Positions 60,760-64,000 of a stretch of 64,000 nucleotides of DNA are shown piece by piece; positions within the stretch are counted from its first letter, which is position 1; each line of letters opens with the position of its first letter. The DNA comes from Metabacillus_B sp050107715 (lineage in GTDB: Bacteria > Bacillota > Bacilli > Bacillales > Bacillaceae), in assembly GCF_050107715.1 (NCBI RefSeq), contig NZ_JBNILN010000005.1:186001-250000 (forward strand), written 5' to 3'. The position numbers and the translations under genes are program-made. A model generated the notes under the pieces. It worked only from the letters and a program-made list of their open reading frames with translations. It ran no database searches and was not told where the DNA came from.

Positions 60760-62064
60760 CTAAGGTCTTTTTATAGAAATATGGGTTTGGTTGGCGATTG
60801 TTTCGTTAAAGAATGGACTGTTTTTATTTAACAAATTATTTTTATGCCAATTTCCTTGACTATCCATAAACCATTTACCTCTTTGAACTCTCATAGTCCA
60901 TCCCATATTTGCATTTGAACCAATTGGAGCAGACAAATCTTCACTGTGCATTCTGACCCTCCATGTTGCTCCATCATTCCATTTGTATTCAACACCTTCT
61001 TTAATATTATCAGTTGGTGTTAAATTTCTTTTCGTAGCGTTAGAAGGGATATTGGATATTATATCATCAGCTGCAGAGATACCTGTACCTTTACCCCTAC
61101 CCTCAACCTTCTTCGTCTCCTTATTCAAGACACCCCACAAGTCATCTCCTTTTCGAACCAGCTTAGAGCCGCCTTTGATAAGGAAGCCTCCGAATAAGCC
61201 GAGGGCGCCGACTCCCCTGGTGATGCTGTCTACTTCTTTTTGCGTGATGGGGTTGAAGCCGGTGGCTGCTTCGACGCCTCCTTTTATGTTGGAGCTTACG
61301 GGGAGGAGGTCCGCAGCTTCTGAGGCGATTTCCCGTTTTTGTTCGATGTTTTCGATTTTTTCTCCGGTGAGCATGTGGCGCCCTGTCATGAGTTCAGATG
61401 TTACTTTATACGCCGAAATTCCCGGGAGGAAGTTTAAGATGACGGAACCTTCCTCAACTTTTTTATTGAATTCCTTTACGCTTTTTTTCTTCACGACCCA
61501 TTTCTTACCAGACCAATCTTTTAAGGGTGAACTGGGTAAAACCTTTGGGATTTTTTCAGCGAGCTGGACCTGCAGCTTCCCCTTATCATCTGTATACTCC
61601 CGGACAATCTGGCCGTTGTTATAGACGTAATAGGTGCCGTGAAGCTTAGGGTCCGCACTTTCAATCTGCTTGGTTTTGGCCACCCGGTGTCCCATCGGGT
61701 TCACCAGCTCCCCGTCCTCCACATGCACATGGTTTCTTTTCCATTCGATGATCGCCTGCGGGTTCTTTTCAATCGATTGGGGGATGGCGCCAGGGTTTTC
61801 GCTGAAAAGGCCGGAGGCATCCTGATCGGTTCCGAGCATGGACTCCCGGGCGATGAAGATGTTTTGATGGCCGCTATCCAGCTTTTCCACATAGCTTTTC
61901 AGATGCTTTTCTACGTCCATTTTAGCATTTTCAATGGCGCCGTTGCTGACATAAGCGGAAGCGCCTTCAAGAATGCGTTTGGCTTCTTCTCCGTACCCTT
62001 TGGCCGTGCCGAGTTTCTGAGCCATGTTCAGCAGGTCATCTGCGTTGATCAGGATCTCCGTCAT
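60760..62064 (-). CDS. polymorphic toxin (YwqJ/LXG type) with pre-toxin TG domain and Ntox30-like tip
   Basis: 434 residues. The N-terminal 90 residues are a helical WXG100-like part (INADDLLNMAQKLGTAKGYG). A middle region of unknown fold follows, then a hydrophobic pre-toxin segment (about 210-300: NFLPGISAYKVTSELMTGRH, LLPVSSNIKGGVEAATGF), and a linker (301-327). The tip (350-434) carries YKWNDGATWRVRMHSEDLSA, GSNANMGWTMRVQRGKWFMD and NQTHISIKRP. The tip resembles polymorphic toxin type 30; its activity is not established here. It overlaps the WXG100-like gene by four bases and should be exported by a type VII system. Confidence 0.85.
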   Translation of the reverse strand: MTEILINADDLLNMAQKLGTAKGYGEEAKRILEGASAYVSNGAIENAKMDVEKHLKSYVEKLDSGHQNIFIARESMLGTDQDASGLFSENPGAIPQSIEKNPQAIIEWKRNHVHVEDGELVNPMGHRVAKTKQIESADPKLHGTYYVYNNGQIVREYTDDKGKLQVQLAEKIPKVLPSSPLKDWSGKKWVVKKKSVKEFNKKVEEGSVILNFLPGISAYKVTSELMTGRHMLTGEKIENIEQKREIASEAADLLPVSSNIKGGVEAATGFNPITQKEVDSITRGVGALGLFGGFLIKGGSKLVRKGDDLWGVLNKETKKVEGRGKGTGISAADDIISNIPSNATKRNLTPTDNIKEGVEYKWNDGATWRVRMHSEDLSAPIGSNANMGWTMRVQRGKWFMDSQGNWHKNNLLNKNSPFFNETIANQTHISIKRP

Positions 62065-62372
62065 ACCTGACTGTACTCTTGAAGCAGCCGGCTGATTTCC
62101 CTGTCGATTTCATCCACGGTCTCTTTGCCTGCCTGGTCCATATTCGTCTCCAGCTGCTTAAGCTCGGCGGCCACTTCTTTATAGGCTTCTGCAGCCTTGC
62201 CTTTCCAATCGGATGCATACTGGTCATTGACATAATGAAGACCTTTCTTTGCTTTTTCGAGCTCATCCAGCCCTTCCTCAACATCCGCTCTGTAGTCCCT
62301 TAAAGATTCAATCCGCCTGCGGATCTCTTCCCGTTCAGCCCGCCGCGCCTCCATTTCCAGTATATCCGGCAA
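62061..62372 (-). CDS. WXG100-like partner (YwqH/DUF5082-like)
   Basis: 103 residues in two long helices with a turn at ASDWKGKAAEAYKEVA, the W-x-G hairpin of type VII substrates. The N-terminal helix is rich in Arg and Glu (EMEARRAEREEIRRRIESLR). It is the first gene of the toxin operon, overlaps the toxin by four bases, and probably dimerises with the toxin's helical N-terminus for secretion. No EssC or other machinery gene is in the window. Confidence 0.82.
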   Translation of the reverse strand: MPDILEMEARRAEREEIRRRIESLRDYRADVEEGLDELEKAKKGLHYVNDQYASDWKGKAAEAYKEVAAELKQLETNMDQAGKETVDEIDREISRLLQEYSQV

Positions 62373-62532
62373 AACGTTTCACTCCTTTAAAATCAGGCGT
62401 GTCCTCTGTCTGCGGGGAATCTAACGGTGTGAAGAATGAGAAACAAAACGCCATAATCGGTCAAACTACTTCTTTGTTCCACAAATAAACGAAAGTTAAA
62501 CAGTTTTTACCAAAAATGTGATTTAACGCAAA
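62373..62532. other. promoter region of the toxin operon
   Basis: About 160 bases, with a ribosome site at its left end. No other feature identified. Confidence 0.4.
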
Positions 62533-62562
62533 CAAGCAGTCCGAATGTTACCGGACTGCTTT
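62533..62562. terminator. hairpin terminator
   Basis: AGCAGTCCG pairs with CGGACTGCT around AATGTTAC; T residues follow on the plus strand and TTGTTTG on the minus strand. Confidence 0.65.
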
Positions 62563-62676
62563 TCATCTATGACTTATTTGAGCATCCCTTAATTTATCCT
62601 ATTGGTTAAATTATGCCCACGTTCGGTCTTTACCTGAGAAAACAAAAACCATTTAATAAACCAGCACAGAACAGCA

Positions 62677-63345
62677 TCATGACAAGAATGGCTTCCAATG
62701 CCCTTCTGAGATAACTTCTGGCACGCCGCCAATCACCTTTATGGCGGTCTCATCATCAATCGCATAAGCCGGCCCCTCTATCCCGGCTGCCCATTTCTCA
62801 GCAGCAGCCATCGTGTTGTGCGGGAGCATCTCGTGATCCAGGTGGGGGAAGATGGCAAAATCGACGAGATGGAGTGTTTTATCACTACCGTTTGGGGGAG
62901 TCCAGCCGACGAAGAAGTCTCCGATATGAGGTGCCATTACCATGCTTCCGGCGCTCATTCCCACATAGACTGAACGCAGTGAGGGCAAGAGGTCTGCCAG
63001 TCCGGACTGCCGCATCCAGTAACTCAGGTAGAGGGCGTCGCCTCCACTCACGAGCAGGACGTCTGTCTCCCTGACGAGCGGCATCCACCGTTCTTCGTCA
63101 ATGCTTGGGAGCGCTGTGAGCTCTAGTATGCCGACGGATTTCCAGCCCAGGTTGACCATAGGATTCTCTTCTTTTCCGGTGATGAACTTCCAGGCTTGGA
63201 CGCCAGGGCCAACCCAGGGGTGTCCATACATTCCAGTGGGGATACACAGAGCACTGCAGTCGGCGATTGGCTTGTCCAGCATGTCTTCCAGTGCGGCATG
63301 GATGCTTTTGTTTTTGACACCGCCAGATGTAAGCAGAAGTTTCAT
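62677..63345 (-). CDS. peptidase E-like (S51) class I glutamine-amidotransferase-fold protein
   Basis: 222 residues. The nucleophile elbow is VYVGMSAGSMVMAP (Ser), with VLLVSGGDALYLSYWM before it and FAIFPHLDHEMLP after it, as in S51 dipeptidases. AIDDETAIKV near the end is also typical. It would act on Asp-X dipeptides or a related small substrate. It is a single gene. Confidence 0.88.
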   Translation of the reverse strand: MKLLLTSGGVKNKSIHAALEDMLDKPIADCSALCIPTGMYGHPWVGPGVQAWKFITGKEENPMVNLGWKSVGILELTALPSIDEERWMPLVRETDVLLVSGGDALYLSYWMRQSGLADLLPSLRSVYVGMSAGSMVMAPHIGDFFVGWTPPNGSDKTLHLVDFAIFPHLDHEMLPHNTMAAAEKWAAGIEGPAYAIDDETAIKVIGGVPEVISEGHWKPFLS

Positions 63346-63437
63346 ACTATAACTCCTTCCTGTTTCAATATTCTGGTTTAGCTATTCTGCATGATCCCCT
63401 TTTATCCTTCTGCTTCCATACAATGCCTATAAAAAAA

Positions 63438-63471
63438 GCGGCACACCGGTCATTCGTTACCGGTGTGCCGC
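63438..63471 (-). terminator. intrinsic terminator of the rRNA methyltransferase gene
   Basis: Perfect 13-bp stem GCGGCACACCGGT / ACCGGTGTGCCGC with an A run on its left. Confidence 0.92.
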
Positions 63472-63477
63472 CAAAAA

Positions 63478-64000
63478 TCAAGCGTCTGTTTCCTCTTTCA
63501 AAACAATCTTCGCAACCGCTTCACAATGCATCGTCTGCGGGAACATATCGACCGGCTGGACTTCAACCGTCTCATAGCCTCCCTGTTCGAGCACCTGCAG
63601 GTCTCTCGCAAGTGTTCCTGGATTGCAGCTTACGTAGACCACCCGCTTTGGCTTCATATCCAGAATGGTTTTCAGCAGGGCTTCGTCGCAGCCTTTACGC
63701 GGTGGATCCACAACAATGGTGTCTGCTTTAATGCCCTGCTTGTACCAGTTAGGGATGACCACTTCGGCTTCGCCGACACCAAATTCTGCGTTGCTCAGTC
63801 CGTTCAGTTCCGCGTTGCGTTTGGCGTCTTCGATGGCTTCGGGGACGATTTCGACGCCGTATACCTTTTTCGCTTTCTGGGCGAGGAACAAAGAGATCGT
63901 TCCGATGCCGCAGTAGGCGTCGATGACGGTTTCTTCGCCTGTAAGCTCAGCGTATTCCAGTGCTTTGTCGTAAAGCACCTTCGTTTGCTCCGGGTTGACC
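63478..64000 (-). CDS. rlmCD: 23S rRNA (uracil-C5)-methyltransferase RlmCD-type, partial
   Basis: The frame is open to the right edge, so the N-terminal TRAM domain and iron-sulfur Cys residues are outside the window. Visible is the C-terminal catalytic domain: VIDAYCGIGTISLFLAQKAK (motif I), VVDPPRKGCDEALL (DPPR), VVYVSCNPGTLARDL with the catalytic Cys, and PQTMHCEAVAKIVL. These are hallmarks of RumA/RlmD/RlmCD enzymes. Which uridines it modifies cannot be told from this part. Confidence 0.93.
   Translation of the reverse strand, partial: VNPEQTKVLYDKALEYAELTGEETVIDAYCGIGTISLFLAQKAKKVYGVEIVPEAIEDAKRNAELNGLSNAEFGVGEAEVVIPNWYKQGIKADTIVVDPPRKGCDEALLKTILDMKPKRVVYVSCNPGTLARDLQVLEQGGYETVEVQPVDMFPQTMHCEAVAKIVLKEETDA

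Noticed and set aside
60983..62070. long plus-strand ORFs opposite the toxin gene
   Set aside because: Shadow frames of the minus-strand toxin, which has clear domain signatures.

Overview
The window looks like chromosome of a spore-former-type Firmicute, most likely Bacillaceae (Bacillus sensu lato). Signs are strong purine-rich ribosome binding sites, frequent TTG and GTG starts, an xpaC-telA pair, a CcpA-type cre box before a GlcNAc PTS gene, a KinB-like kinase, a large DJ-1-tailed catalase with a TTG start, and an LXG/YwqJ-type polymorphic toxin locus. I make no species call.

Layout. 0-6 kb: SDR, LytTR/DUF3021 pair, TetR-controlled reductase, ABM monooxygenase and RecQ. 6-11.3 kb: zinc-ribbon HtrA-like protease, soluble histidine kinase, XpaC/TelA, DinB. 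11.7-19.2 kb: kynU-kynB-kynA (tryptophan to anthranilate), large catalase, ABC-2 exporter. 19.2-29.9 kb: SMI1/KNR4 protein, GlcNAc PTS, isochorismatase-like hydrolase, NERD helicase, methyltransferase, two decayed genes beside a 20-bp-period repeat array, KinB-like kinase, HEAT protein, SGNH hydrolase. 30-42.6 kb: 1010-aa SF1 helicase, 6-phospho-beta-glucosidase, L,D-transpeptidase, a sucrose/oligosaccharide module (GH32, H+ symporter, LacI regulator), and selD-mnmH for selenouridine tRNA.

42.7-51.8 kb is accessory DNA: a HigBA-like module whose toxin is frameshifted by a tetranucleotide repeat, an IS1182-type remnant, a CopG antitoxin whose BrnT toxin has a nonsense codon, an aldo-keto reductase with a divergent MarR regulator, a restriction-modification island (C5 methyltransferase, XRE controller, restriction enzyme, Vsr), and a decayed GTPase.

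52-62.4 kb is the most unusual part. It holds a lipoprotein, an Ltp-repeat membrane protein, and then a polymorphic-toxin locus on the minus strand: a WXG100-like partner, one intact toxin with its immunity gene, and behind it six further toxin-tip/immunity units. In all six the toxin tip is broken, while five of the six immunity genes are intact. Pieces of the intact toxin's linker remain in several units, and two repeat families (R1 about 160 bp with a built-in terminator, R2 84 bp) separate them. This looks like a record of toxin-tip replacement with retention of immunity. The window closes with a peptidase E-like protein and the start of an RlmCD-type rRNA methyltransferase gene.
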